Below, piece by piece: positions 18,718 through 26,650 of a stretch of DNA of 64,000 nt. Position numbers and translations under genes: made by a program. A model generated the notes under the pieces. The model saw only the letters and a program-made list of their open reading frames with translations, made no database searches and was not told the origin of the DNA. The DNA comes from Jejuia pallidilutea. GTDB lineage: Bacteria; Bacteroidota; Bacteroidia; Flavobacteriales; Flavobacteriaceae. Positions within the stretch are counted from its first letter, which is position 1; the number at the start of each line of letters is the position of its first letter. The stretch is from the NCBI RefSeq assembly GCF_002973595.1, contig NZ_PVEO01000010.1, forward strand, positions 62,001 through 126,000. The letters run 5' to 3'.

Positions 18718-18755
18718 ATATTCCTTGGAATATAAATATTTTTATCGTAGTTTTG
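18718..18755 (+). promoter_or_regulatory. DoxX operon promoter with an overlapping palindromic operator
   Basis: TTG at 18725-18727 and TAGTTTTG at 18748-18755 are separated by 20 bp, a good -33/-7 pair. The inverted repeat ATATTCC-TT-GGAATAT (18718-18733) covers the -33 TTG. A second overlapping inverted repeat GGAA-ATATA-TTCC begins at 18712. A repressor bound here would block RNA polymerase. The MarR protein encoded three genes later is the obvious candidate, by inference. Confidence 0.65.
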
Positions 18756-18769
18756 TAATCTAATTAATT

Positions 18770-19135
18770 ATGGAAAACATGAAAACAAATAAAATTATCT
18801 ATTACATTGCAACAGCCATACTTACAGCTGTAATGCTATTTTCGGTAAGTATGTATTTTTTAAAGCACGATATGATAAAAGGTGCTTTTGAAAGTTTTGG
18901 TTATCCCACATACATTATTTATCCTTATGCGGTGGTAAAACTTTTAGGGTTGGTAGTATTGTGGCTGCCAGGGTTTAAAGTATTAAAGGAATGGGCGTAC
19001 GCTGGATTCTTTTATGCTTTTGTTTTAGCATTTTTTGCGCATTATATGATTAGTGATGGGCAACAAGGTACTGCGGTTATAGCTCTAGTTGCATTAATGG
19101 TATCGTATGTTTTTTATAAAAGAATAAACAAGTAA
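18770..19135 (+). CDS. DoxX-like small integral membrane protein
   Basis: A 121-residue protein with four hydrophobic helices. The first begins at IIYYIATAILTAVMLFSVSM. GAFESFGYPTYIIYPYAVVKLLGLVVLWLPG is a typical DoxX-like centre spanning about 42-72. It is the first gene of a probable operon with an FMN reductase, a MarR regulator and two pirins, suggesting a role in quinone, thiol or electrophile stress. A second in-frame ATG at 18779 is possible. Confidence 0.8.
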   Translation: MENMKTNKIIYYIATAILTAVMLFSVSMYFLKHDMIKGAFESFGYPTYIIYPYAVVKLLGLVVLWLPGFKVLKEWAYAGFFYAFVLAFFAHYMISDGQQGTAVIALVALMVSYVFYKRINK

Positions 19136-19177
19136 AAATATTGAAACGAAGAAGTTAAAAAATTAAAAAAAAATTAA

Positions 19178-19708
19178 ATGAAAAAAATAATTGCATTTGC
19201 AGGAAGTAATAGTAAAGCGTCTATAAACAAAGAATTAGCCGTTTATGCTTCTAGTTTAATTGATGGTGTAGCAGTGGAAATTCTGGATTTAAATGATTTT
19301 AACCTGCCACTTTATAGCATAGACTTAGAAACCGAAAATGGAATTCCAGACGAAGCACACCGATTTTTAAATATAATAAAAGCATCAGATGGTGTAGTGC
19401 TTTCCTTAGCAGAACATAATGGTGCGTATGCAACTGTTTTTAAGAATTTATTTGATTGGATGACCAGAATAGAAGGTAAAACATTTTTTGGGAAACCTAT
19501 GTTGTTAATGGCAACCTCCCCGGGCGCTAGAGGAGGAGCTTCGGTTTTAAGTATTGCTCAAGACCGTTTTCCAAGACACAACGCCAATATTGTTGAGGTA
19601 TTTAGTCTGCCATCGTTTAGCGATAATTTCTCAGGTGGAAAAATTGTTAATTCTGAATTAGATGAAGAATTAAAAGCAAAGGTTGGAACTTTTAAATTAA
19701 ACTTATAA
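19178..19708 (+). CDS. NAD(P)H-dependent FMN reductase (flavodoxin-like oxidoreductase)
   Basis: A 176-residue protein of the NADPH-dependent FMN reductase family. The phosphate-binding loop FAGSNSKASINKELA lies at about 5-19, LPLYSIDLE at about 43, and the SLAEHNGAYATVFKNLFDWM block near 72-91 is the flavin-binding and dimer segment. SPGARGG near 113-119 is also characteristic. It probably reduces quinones, azo compounds or free flavin. It lies 42 bp after the DoxX gene in the same unit. Confidence 0.9.
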   Translation: MKKIIAFAGSNSKASINKELAVYASSLIDGVAVEILDLNDFNLPLYSIDLETENGIPDEAHRFLNIIKASDGVVLSLAEHNGAYATVFKNLFDWMTRIEGKTFFGKPMLLMATSPGARGGASVLSIAQDRFPRHNANIVEVFSLPSFSDNFSGGKIVNSELDEELKAKVGTFKLNL

Positions 19709-19718
19709 TCGTTTATTA

Positions 19719-19741
19719 CGACTGAAAACTGATTACTGAAG
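19719..19741 (+). repeat. ACTG-rich dispersed repeat before the MarR gene
   Basis: CGACTGAAAACTGATTACTG (19719-19738) resembles the ACTGaatACTG repeats flanking the four-helix-bundle gene at 28 kb. It fills most of the short gap before the MarR start. Confidence 0.45.
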
Positions 19742-20179
19742 ATGGGAGATTTATCAAAAGACATCAACTCAACATTTGTAAACAATAGGGTGAAAGCTTT
19801 ATTGAATATTATTTACACCTCAAATTGGATAATGAGCTACCAAAACGAATTTTTTAAGTCATATGGTATCTCTCCCCAACAGTACAATATTTTAAGAATT
19901 TTAAAAGGTGCAAACAAACCATTAAATGTTCAAACAATTAAAGATAGAATGATAGAGCGTTCTCCTAACGCAACACGTTTAATGGATAAGTTGTGTGCAA
20001 AACAATTTATACAACGATGTCCTTCAGAACATGATAGGCGAGTGGTTAAAATTGTTATTACAGAAGAAGGTAAAGCTTTTTTAGAGTCTATACCAGAAGA
20101 TTTTAATAAGGAGCTACTAAAAAATTTAAGCGAAGAAGAAGCAGAACAATTAAGCAATTTGCTAGATAAAATGCGATGA
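19742..20179 (+). CDS. MarR-family transcriptional regulator
   Basis: A 145-residue winged-helix protein. SYQNEFFKSYGISPQQYNIL leads into RILKGANKPLNVQTIKDRMI and RSPNATRLMDKLCAKQFIQR, the recognition-helix part. The wing contains CPSEHDRRVVKIVITEEGKA, where DRR is the typical MarR wing motif. Such proteins usually repress their own operon and release DNA on binding phenolics or on thiol oxidation. Palindromes at the DoxX promoter and before the pirin genes are candidate targets. Confidence 0.92.
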   Translation: MGDLSKDINSTFVNNRVKALLNIIYTSNWIMSYQNEFFKSYGISPQQYNILRILKGANKPLNVQTIKDRMIERSPNATRLMDKLCAKQFIQRCPSEHDRRVVKIVITEEGKAFLESIPEDFNKELLKNLSEEEAEQLSNLLDKMR

Positions 20180-20205
20180 TAGAGGTGTTTTTTTAATCAA
20201 TTACT

Positions 20206-20264
20206 TTCCATGGAAGATAAAACCTAACAGTTTAAAAAAACAATATTTTCCTTACACAAGGAAA
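20206..20264. promoter_or_regulatory. Two palindromes upstream of the first pirin gene
   Basis: TTCCATGGAA (20206-20215) is perfectly self-complementary. TTTCCTT-ACAC-AAGGAAA (20247-20264) has 7-bp arms. Both share the TTCC/GGAA half-site with the palindrome on the DoxX promoter, so they are candidate sites for the same MarR regulator. Confidence 0.5.
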
Positions 20265-20285
20265 TGAAAAAAATGTAAAATAATT

Positions 20286-21155
20286 ATGAAAATAAATACA
20301 ATAAAAAAAGTAGGTAGAAGTGATTTTGTTAATATGGGGCCAATACAATTGCGGCAACCCTTGCCAACAAGAACGATTGATACTATAGATCCATTTATAT
20401 TATTACACCATTACGGTCCTTATGAGATTTCAGAGCAGAATAATCCGTTTGATTTAGGACCACATCCACATCGTGGATTTGAACCTATAACCTTTTTACT
20501 GCAAGGCGAACAGTTACATAGGGATTCGCTTGGAAATGAAAGTGTGGTTAAGGCTGGCGATGTGCAATGGACAACAGCTGGTAGAGGTATTATTCATGCT
20601 GAAGCTCCAACAAAGGCGTTTGTAAAAAAAAGGGGTGCTTTAGAAGGGGTTCAGTTATGGTTGAATTTGCCAGCGGAAAAGAAAATGATTGAAGCTAACT
20701 ATCAGCACGTAGCAAACGAACATTTTAGAACGGTTATTTCAAATGATAAGAACGTAAGCATACAAATAATTGCCGGTGAGTTAGAAGGCGTTTATGGTCG
20801 TATTAAAACCCAAACTCCTGTAAATGCATTTATGATTTCTGTTGAAGCCGGTGGAGATTATAAAATTGAAGTTCCTAAATCACATCAATCCGCAGTGTAT
20901 TTGTTAAAAGGAGAGGTAACGGTTAATAATTTAGAAACTTTAAAGCTGAATGAAAATCAATTGATCCAGTTTAATCAAGATGGTGATGGGTTTTCTATTC
21001 AGGGCAAAGCAACTAGTAAATTGTTATTTCTTTCAGGAGAACCATTTAATGAGCCTGTAACCACATATGGCCCTTATGTAATGAATACACAAACCGAAAT
21101 TATGGAGGCTATGCGTGATTATCAAATGGGAAAAATGGGGTTTTTAACTCCCTGA
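20286..21155 (+). CDS. Pirin family protein (long form)
   Basis: A 289-residue bicupin. The N-terminal cupin contains the metal-binding motif GPHPHRGFEPITF near 57-69 and GDVQWTTAGRGIIHAEAP near 95-112, giving the His and Glu ligands. The C-terminal cupin starts around AFMISVEAGGDYKIEV. Pirins of this type can act as quercetin dioxygenases or as redox sensors. The neighbouring FMN reductase and MarR gene suggest aromatic or quinone detoxification. Confidence 0.92.
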   Translation: MKINTIKKVGRSDFVNMGPIQLRQPLPTRTIDTIDPFILLHHYGPYEISEQNNPFDLGPHPHRGFEPITFLLQGEQLHRDSLGNESVVKAGDVQWTTAGRGIIHAEAPTKAFVKKRGALEGVQLWLNLPAEKKMIEANYQHVANEHFRTVISNDKNVSIQIIAGELEGVYGRIKTQTPVNAFMISVEAGGDYKIEVPKSHQSAVYLLKGEVTVNNLETLKLNENQLIQFNQDGDGFSIQGKATSKLLFLSGEPFNEPVTTYGPYVMNTQTEIMEAMRDYQMGKMGFLTP

Positions 21156-21183
21156 AAAGCCCCTTATCCCCAAAAGGGGAATT
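21155..21183. repeat. CCCCAAAAGGGG-type dispersed palindrome
   Basis: AAAAGCCCC followed by the palindrome CCCCAAAAGGGG begins at the last base of the pirin stop codon. Related copies are at 51132-51160 and, inverted, at 51284-51317. Confidence 0.5.
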
Positions 21184-21201
21184 AAAGATAGAGTTTTACT
21201 G

Positions 21202-21220
21202 CAAGGTTTTTAAAACCTTG
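21202..21220. repeat. CAAGGTTTT/AAAACCTTG palindrome
   Basis: A 9-bp inverted repeat around a single T, followed by TAGGTCT. It may be a small dispersed repeat or a transcription end; there is no strong T-run. Confidence 0.4.
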
Positions 21221-21292
21221 TAGGTCTTATTTAAGAAATGAATTTTGTAGAAAAAATAAAGGCTAATGAATTTAATGGTATTGGCAGATAGG

Positions 21293-21370
21293 TGCGCTAA
21301 GGATTGCAGTGGAAAGCCCACAGCGTAGCGAGGACTTGTAACGAAAAGCCTGACCTGCAGGGGAGCGCCC
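21293..21370 (+). repeat. Dispersed structured repeat, copy 1 (GCGCTAAGGATTGCAG ... GGGAGCGCCC)
   Basis: A GC-richer block between the two pirin genes. It contains GGATTGCAGTGGAAAG, a central GCGTAGCGAGGAC, then CGAAAAGCCTGACC and ends GGAGCGCCC. A related block in the opposite orientation is at 26542-26626. The ends GTGCGCT and AGCGCCC can pair in part. Similar intergenic repeats are, from memory, common in Flavobacteriaceae. Confidence 0.6.
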
Positions 21371-21395
21371 AAAAAAAAATGAATTTAAAATAATA

Positions 21396-21413
21396 TTTCC
21401 TTCTTCAAGACAA
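21396..21413. promoter_or_regulatory. Degenerate TTTCCTT palindrome before the second pirin gene
   Basis: TTTCCTT-CTTC-AAGACAA keeps the left arm of the 20247-20264 palindrome, with two changes in the right arm. The following AATGAAAAAAA context is also shared, so the two pirin leaders look duplicated. Confidence 0.35.
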
Positions 21414-21430
21414 TGAAAAAAACAAAAATT

Positions 21431-22147
21431 ATGAAAACAATAATTCACAAAGCAGATACAAGAGGTTTTGCCAATCATGGTTGGTTGAAATCCCACCATA
21501 CATTTAGTTTTGCCGGCTACCGGAACCCAGAACGTATGAATTTTGGAATGCTACGCGTACTAAATGACGATGTAGTACAGCCTAAAATGGGTTTTGGAAC
21601 ACATCCGCACCAGAATATGGAAATTATTTCCATTCCGCTAAAAGGCGCTTTGTCTCATAAGGATAGTATGGGTAACAAGCGTGCGATTGAAGTTGGCGAA
21701 GTGCAAGTAATGAGTGCAGGTACGGGACTTACACATTCTGAATTTAATGACAGCCAAACAGATGAGGTAAATTTTTTACAACTTTGGATTATCCCTGAGA
21801 AAACGGGTGTTGAACCAAATTATGAGCAACGTAAGTTTAACGCTTCTAAGCGTAAAAATAAGTTGCAAACTGTTGTGGCGCCAAAGGATAAATTAGAAGG
21901 TGATGCATTACCAATTAGTCAGCAGGCATATATTTATAGAACATATTTAGAAGCGGACAACACTGTAGCATTAACACCCAAAAGTACTGATAATGGTTTT
22001 TATATTTTCCTTGTTGATGGTAGTATTGAAGTTTCAGGGAATAATTTAACTAAAAGAGATGCTATTGGTATTTGGGATACTGATAATTTTGAAGTAAAAG
22101 CGCATGAAAGCGCAGAAGTAATAATAATTGAAGTACCTATGAACTAA
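21431..22147 (+). CDS. Pirin family protein (YhaK-like short form)
   Basis: A 238-residue pirin starting MKTIIHKADTRGFANHGWLK, the usual start of the group. An in-frame ATG 18 bp upstream (21413) is less likely. Metal ligands lie in FGTHPHQNMEIISI near 56-69 and GEVQVMSAGTGLTHSEFN near 92-109. The family includes quercetin 2,3-dioxygenase-like enzymes such as YhaK. It is the last gene of the DoxX/MarR/pirin group and is separated from the first pirin by dispersed repeats. Confidence 0.92.
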   Translation: MKTIIHKADTRGFANHGWLKSHHTFSFAGYRNPERMNFGMLRVLNDDVVQPKMGFGTHPHQNMEIISIPLKGALSHKDSMGNKRAIEVGEVQVMSAGTGLTHSEFNDSQTDEVNFLQLWIIPEKTGVEPNYEQRKFNASKRKNKLQTVVAPKDKLEGDALPISQQAYIYRTYLEADNTVALTPKSTDNGFYIFLVDGSIEVSGNNLTKRDAIGIWDTDNFEVKAHESAEVIIIEVPMN

Positions 22148-22170
22148 TTAGTTTTATGGATTAATAGCGA

Positions 22171-22199
22171 AAAAGCACCTTTAATAGGGTGCTTTTTTT
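22171..22199 (+). terminator. Terminator after the second pirin gene
   Basis: AAAGCACC pairs with GGTGCTTT around an 8-nt loop, followed by a run of T. Confidence 0.8.
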
Positions 22200-22247
22200 A
22201 TTTAAAATACGATATTTGCTATCCACTAACTAATAAAAGAAAAGATT

Positions 22248-22430
22248 ATGGCGATGAATAAAAATACAGTACTAGCTTGGGCAACAATTTTAATGATAAT
22301 TATGGGTGTTGTATTAATTTTAATGGGTGCATACAGATACGACGATGTTGCTGGTTGGGGCTTTGCCACCGTTGGTATTGGTTTTTTTGCAATAGCATGG
22401 GTGTTTAATGCCTTAAAAGGAAGAGTTTAA
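22248..22430 (+). CDS. Small two-helix membrane protein (possibly the CAL67264 family)
   Basis: A 60-residue protein with two hydrophobic segments (about 8-28 and 35-55), joined by the short loop YRYDDVAGWGF. From memory it resembles a conserved Flavobacteriia membrane protein family named after CAL67264; this was not checked. It lies between a terminator and ettA on the same strand. Function unknown. A second ATG two codons later (22254) could be the start. Confidence 0.7.
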   Translation: MAMNKNTVLAWATILMIIMGVVLILMGAYRYDDVAGWGFATVGIGFFAIAWVFNALKGRV

Positions 22431-22496
22431 AACAGCTTGTAGTGTTTTTACTGGCTTAAAAATTTCACAATAATTTTAATAACTATCAACTAAAAT

Positions 22497-24188
22497 ATGA
22501 GTGACGATAAAAAAATAATTTTCTCAATGTCTGGTGTAACCAAGACATTTCCAAGTGCTAACACACCGGTTTTAAAAAACATATACTTAAGTTTTTTTTA
22601 CGGAGCTAAAATTGGAATTTTAGGTCTTAACGGTTCTGGTAAATCTACCTTATTAAAGATAATTGCAGGGGTTGATAAGAATTACCAAGGCGACGTGGTA
22701 TTTTCTCAAGACTATTCTGTTGGATATCTAGAGCAAGAGCCTCAACTAGATGAAGACAAAACCGTAATGGAAGTGGTACGAGAAGGTGCTGCGGCAACCG
22801 TTGCTATTCTAGATGAGTACAACAAAATTAATGATCAGTTTGGTTTAGAGGAAGTTTATAGCAATCCAGATAAAATGGAAAAGCTTATGAACCGCCAAGC
22901 AGAATTGCAAGACCAAATAGATGCTGCAAATGCTTGGGAGTTAGATACCAAACTAGAGATTGCTATGGATGCCTTACGAACGCCCGAAGGTGATAAGAAA
23001 ATTAGTGTATTGTCTGGTGGAGAGCGTCGTCGTGTAGCTTTATGTAGATTATTACTACAAGAGCCAGACGTATTACTTTTAGATGAGCCTACTAACCACT
23101 TAGATGCAGAATCTGTACATTGGTTGGAGCATCATTTAGCGCAATATAAGGGCACTGTAATAGCTGTAACGCACGATAGATATTTTTTGGATAATGTTGC
23201 AGGTTGGATTTTAGAGTTAGACAGAGGTGAAGGCATTCCTTGGAAAGGAAATTATTCGTCCTGGTTAGACCAGAAATCTAAGCGTATGGCGCAAGAAGGT
23301 AAAGCAGCTTCCAAACGACAAAAAACTTTAGAACGCGAGCTAGAATGGGTACGCCAAGGCGCTAAAGGTCGCCAAACCAAACAAAAGGCACGCTTAAAGA
23401 ACTACGATAAGTTAATGAGCCAAGACCAAAAACAGCTTGATGAAAAACTTGAAATTTATATTCCAAATGGGCCACGTTTGGGAACAAATGTGATTGAAGC
23501 TAAAGGTGTTGCCAAAGGTTATGGCGATAAATTATTGTATGATAATTTAAACTTTAATTTACCCCAAGCCGGTATTGTAGGCATTATTGGGCCTAATGGT
23601 GCTGGTAAAACTACAATTTTTAGAATGATAATGGGGGAAGAAACGCCGGATAAAGGTGAGTTTATTGTTGGTGACACGGCAAAATTAGCTTACGTAGATC
23701 AAAAACATTCTAATATAGACCCAGAAAAGACCATTTGGCAAAACTTTAGTGATGAGCAAGAGCTGGTGATGATGGGAGGAAAGCAAGTAAACTCTAGAGC
23801 ATACTTAAGTAGATTTAATTTTTCAGGCAGTGAACAAAACAAAAAGGTAAAACTATTATCTGGAGGAGAACGTAACCGTTTACATTTGGCTATGACGCTT
23901 AAAGAAGAAGGTAATGTATTGCTTTTAGATGAGCCCACTAACGATCTAGATGTGAACACATTGCGAGCACTAGAAGAAGGTTTAGAAAACTTTGCAGGAT
24001 GTGCTGTTGTAATTAGTCACGACCGTTGGTTCTTAGATAGGATATGTACACATATTTTAGCTTTTGAAGGCGATTCCCAAGTGTATTTTTTTGAAGGAAG
24101 TTTTTCCGATTATGAAGAAAATAAAAAGAAACGACTGGGAGGTGATTTAATGCCTAAGCGAATCAAGTATAAGAAATTAGTAAGATAA
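22497..24188 (+). CDS. ettA: Energy-dependent translational throttle protein EttA (ABC-F ATPase)
   Basis: A 563-residue soluble ABC-F protein with two nucleotide-binding domains and no membrane segment. Walker A motifs are GLNGSGKST near 43 and GPNGAGKTT near 365; signatures are LSGGERRRVAL near 176 and LSGGERNRLHL near 455; Walker B/E sites are LLLDEPTNHLD and LLLDEPTNDLD. The arm region and a basic linker (RQGAKGRQTKQKARLKNYDK) lie between the domains. EttA binds the ribosomal E site and gates the first elongation step according to the ADP/ATP ratio. Length and motifs match the family throughout. Confidence 0.96.
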   Translation: MSDDKKIIFSMSGVTKTFPSANTPVLKNIYLSFFYGAKIGILGLNGSGKSTLLKIIAGVDKNYQGDVVFSQDYSVGYLEQEPQLDEDKTVMEVVREGAAATVAILDEYNKINDQFGLEEVYSNPDKMEKLMNRQAELQDQIDAANAWELDTKLEIAMDALRTPEGDKKISVLSGGERRRVALCRLLLQEPDVLLLDEPTNHLDAESVHWLEHHLAQYKGTVIAVTHDRYFLDNVAGWILELDRGEGIPWKGNYSSWLDQKSKRMAQEGKAASKRQKTLERELEWVRQGAKGRQTKQKARLKNYDKLMSQDQKQLDEKLEIYIPNGPRLGTNVIEAKGVAKGYGDKLLYDNLNFNLPQAGIVGIIGPNGAGKTTIFRMIMGEETPDKGEFIVGDTAKLAYVDQKHSNIDPEKTIWQNFSDEQELVMMGGKQVNSRAYLSRFNFSGSEQNKKVKLLSGGERNRLHLAMTLKEEGNVLLLDEPTNDLDVNTLRALEEGLENFAGCAVVISHDRWFLDRICTHILAFEGDSQVYFFEGSFSDYEENKKKRLGGDLMPKRIKYKKLVR

Positions 24189-24210
24189 TAATCGATTTAA
24201 TTGATATAAA

Positions 24211-24236
24211 AAAAGCCTGCTTTAGCAGGTTTTTTT
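24211..24236 (+). terminator. Terminator after ettA
   Basis: AAGCCTGC-TTTA-GCAGGT followed by seven T. The T-run overlaps the stop codon of the minus-strand small gene. Confidence 0.85.
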
Positions 24237-24417
24237 ATTGTTTCAACTTCAATTTTTTTTCTAAATAAATAATTCTCTTTTTCTGTTTATATACTTCAAA
24301 TAGGCTTATTGTTAATAATATTAAAATTGTAACAAAACCAATAGATAAAATACTTATTATGGTACTTAAATCATTAAGTTTTTCTGCCTCTTGAATATTT
24401 AATAGCAATGTATTCAT
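24235..24417 (-). CDS. Small single-helix membrane protein, unknown function
   Basis: A 60-residue frame. A short N-terminal tail (MNTLLLNIQEAEKLNDLST) is followed by one hydrophobic helix (about 20-42) and a basic, coiled-coil-like tail (YKQKKRIIYLEKKLKLKQ). The architecture is similar to the protein encoded at 24583-24822 on the same strand, which supports it being real. No function can be assigned. Confidence 0.5.
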   Translation of the reverse strand: MNTLLLNIQEAEKLNDLSTIISILSIGFVTILILLTISLFEVYKQKKRIIYLEKKLKLKQ

Positions 24418-24582
24418 TACATTTAATTTTAGTTGTCTTAATATAATTGTAAGTGATTATGGGGTAGCTTGAAATTGTAAATTGAATAAAAATACAAATG
24501 ATGTATTGAAAAAAATTAATGGTTACTGTATAAATAGTAGTAGAATAAGTAAAATATTATAAATAAAAGAAACGTAGGCTTC

Positions 24583-24822
24583 TTATTTATTATCGTACAA
24601 ATGACCATCTCTAAAATCCTTGTAGGCTTTATTGTCATCATCACTTTGTAAAGAGCCCGATTTTGCTAACTGGTCATTTTCCCTCTTAAGAATATAAGAC
24701 TTTCTTACACCTAATATCAAAAGCACTAAAAAGAATACGACCACTATGGATAAAATGGTCACAATTTGGCTCTGACTTATTAATAAGGGGATGGTACTCG
24801 GATTTATGTTTAAGAGAAACAT
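24583..24822 (-). CDS. Small single-helix membrane protein, unknown function
   Basis: A 79-residue protein with a hydrophobic helix (IVTILSIVVVFFLVLLILGV, about 20-39) followed by a polar tail rich in Asp and Lys (SLQSDDDNKAYKDFRDGHLY). A -7 box (TATATTTG on the minus strand) lies 30 bp upstream. It shares its layout with the neighbour at 24235-24417. The family was not recognised. Confidence 0.6.
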   Translation of the reverse strand: MFLLNINPSTIPLLISQSQIVTILSIVVVFFLVLLILGVRKSYILKRENDQLAKSGSLQSDDDNKAYKDFRDGHLYDNK

Positions 24823-25147
24823 GAACTAATAGATTTGGGTTAATAGCTTTACAAATATAAACCTTTTTTAAAACTAAACCCTTAAAAATGAATATAATAA
24901 TGTAATATTTATTAACATATGTTTATAAAAAAGTCTTATTATACCATATAATTCAATGGTTTTCAATTACTTTGTTTGAAGTAATATCTTACTTAGAACC
25001 ATTGTAAAAATGATTTTTAGAATTGGTTTGTAACAATTACTCTAAAAAATATACCAATAATTTAAAGTCAATTAAATTTTAAAACTCAGCTTTTTTAACG
25101 AAATTGCTTATTCTTAAAAACGTTCAACTTTAAACACAACACTTACC
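24823..25147. other. Divergent promoter region before the 25-36 kb gene run
   Basis: A 325-bp AT-rich non-coding stretch. It holds the -7 box CAAATATA (24852-24859, read on the minus strand as TATATTTG) for the small membrane gene. For the plus-strand gene at 25148 no exact TAnnTTTG box was found. No repeat or RNA structure was recognised. Confidence 0.5.
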
Positions 25148-26491
25148 ATGTCTGATGATTTTGATTTATTAGAAACCAATTCTAACGAAAAAACCGAAAA
25201 AGTAGATGTCAACTGGGGGAAAGCCATAGACACTATGAAATCTAAACTTTCTCAGGAAGACGACCCCGAGGTACGTCAAAAAATACTAAATGCTACTTTG
25301 GATGACGTGGTACACATGGCGGAAAAAGATAGAACTACACTTTTAGATGCCATTAAAGACTTAACAGATTATCAAGATGAGGTAGGTATTTTATTCGAAA
25401 AGTTTTCATCACTTAATGCTACCGAACAAAAAGTAATAGACGATGCCCAAAATGCACTAGAGCGCGCAAAGATAGAATTAGAAGATGCAAAAAATAAGCC
25501 GGATACATGGTGGAATAACCTATGGGGACGAAAAAGCAAAATAAAAAGTGCAGAAGATGCGCTTAAAGTTGCCGAAAAAACAAGAGCAGCCGCCGATAAT
25601 AAAGCTAAAGCCATGTTTCAAGAGCGTATTGAAAGTGCCGATGTACAAACACTTTTAAAAGAACTGTCTTACAAATCTCAAGCAGCTGTAACACGTTTAA
25701 AAAATCGCGAAATAGAAATAAAGGAAGTAGAAGATAAGTTGCAAGACGCCATTGTTGAAGCCACAAAAAACCATACAAAAGCACTTGAAAAGAAAAAAGA
25801 GGTTGAAACAAAACTTGAAGAGCAGTATGCACTTTTAAAACAAGCACGTCAAGAAATTGAGGATATAGCAGATAAGCAATCTGCTGAATACGCACAGGCA
25901 GTAGGTAAAGTTACAACTTTAGAACAAAAGGTAGAAGAGTTAGAAGGTTTAAAAAATGCTTATACAACCCTTGCAGCTAGTAAAGATAGTTTTGTGCATA
26001 AGCATAATTTAACAATAAAGGTATTAACCTCTTTGAGGAGTAATTTACAAACACATCGTGCTAAGCTTAAAAGTGATACCGAAGAGCGTTTAAAATATTA
26101 CGATGGCTATATAGTGGCGCTTAAGGCACGTACAGACCAAGAGTTTGCTGCCATTTTAGAGCATTTAGGCGTAAAAACCGATGAGCATATTGGTGAGACG
26201 CTTGCTGCAATGCATACAGCTAGTGCCAAGGCACGTCAAGATATGATGGATAATATTCCTGTTCACGAAAAGGTAATGCAAGGTGTGTATAGTAGTTATG
26301 CCGAGGCCTTACAGGAAATTCGTGAGAAAGATATAGACATTCAAAAGAATTTTGCAGAGCGTTATGGTATCGATATGAAGGAAATTTTTGAAGAGTACTA
26401 CAAGGCCGATACAAATACACCTTCGGGAGGTGATGGGGAACCCGTAGGCGAGCCAAAGCCAAAAGCTAGTAACGACGATTTGTTAAGTTAA
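25148..26491 (+). CDS. Large coiled-coil protein of unknown function (first gene of the 25-36 kb run)
   Basis: A 447-residue soluble protein, almost entirely alpha-helical and highly charged, with no signal peptide or membrane helix. Long heptad-rich stretches run from about 75 to 330, interrupted near 118-130 by a Trp-rich turn (KPDTWWNNLWGRKSK). The C-terminal third has a less repetitive, probably conserved block (AAILEHLGVKTDEHIGETLA and MMDNIPVHEKVMQGVYSSYA). A Pro/Gly-rich acidic tail ends the protein. It leads a same-strand group with an AAA ATPase and membrane proteins, so a scaffold or filament-like role is plausible. That is inference; the family was not recognised. Confidence 0.8.
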   Translation: MSDDFDLLETNSNEKTEKVDVNWGKAIDTMKSKLSQEDDPEVRQKILNATLDDVVHMAEKDRTTLLDAIKDLTDYQDEVGILFEKFSSLNATEQKVIDDAQNALERAKIELEDAKNKPDTWWNNLWGRKSKIKSAEDALKVAEKTRAAADNKAKAMFQERIESADVQTLLKELSYKSQAAVTRLKNREIEIKEVEDKLQDAIVEATKNHTKALEKKKEVETKLEEQYALLKQARQEIEDIADKQSAEYAQAVGKVTTLEQKVEELEGLKNAYTTLAASKDSFVHKHNLTIKVLTSLRSNLQTHRAKLKSDTEERLKYYDGYIVALKARTDQEFAAILEHLGVKTDEHIGETLAAMHTASAKARQDMMDNIPVHEKVMQGVYSSYAEALQEIREKDIDIQKNFAERYGIDMKEIFEEYYKADTNTPSGGDGEPVGEPKPKASNDDLLS

Positions 26492-26493
26492 CA

Positions 26494-26540
26494 CGTCACT
26501 TCGAGTGATTTGTGAGGAACAAACAAATTGTACCGAGAAG
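26494..26540. repeat. CGTCACTTCGAGTGATTT-type dispersed repeat
   Basis: CGTCACTTCGAGTGATTTG, then GAGGAACAAAC and AATTGTACCGAGAAG. It resembles the CGTCA(C/T)TTCGAG...CGAGAAG intergenic repeat often seen in Bacteroidota genomes. It abuts another repeat at 26542. Confidence 0.5.
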
Positions 26541-26541
26541 A

Positions 26542-26626
26542 GGGCGTTACCCGGCTTTAAGGCGGGGTCAGGCTTTCGGCAGTCGCTCTCTGTGAGGAGC
26601 TTCAATCCCGCAAGTGTGGGCTAATC
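26542..26626 (-). repeat. Dispersed structured repeat, copy 2 (inverted relative to 21293-21370)
   Basis: Read on the minus strand it contains GGGATTGAAGCTCC, GCGACTGCCGAAAGCCTGAC and ends GGGTAACGCCC. These line up with GGATTGCAGTGG, GACTTGTAACGAAAAGCCTG and GGGAGCGCCC of copy 1. The ends are conserved while the centre is not. Confidence 0.6.
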
Positions 26627-26650
26627 CAATGGTCGCTTCATAATATATTA

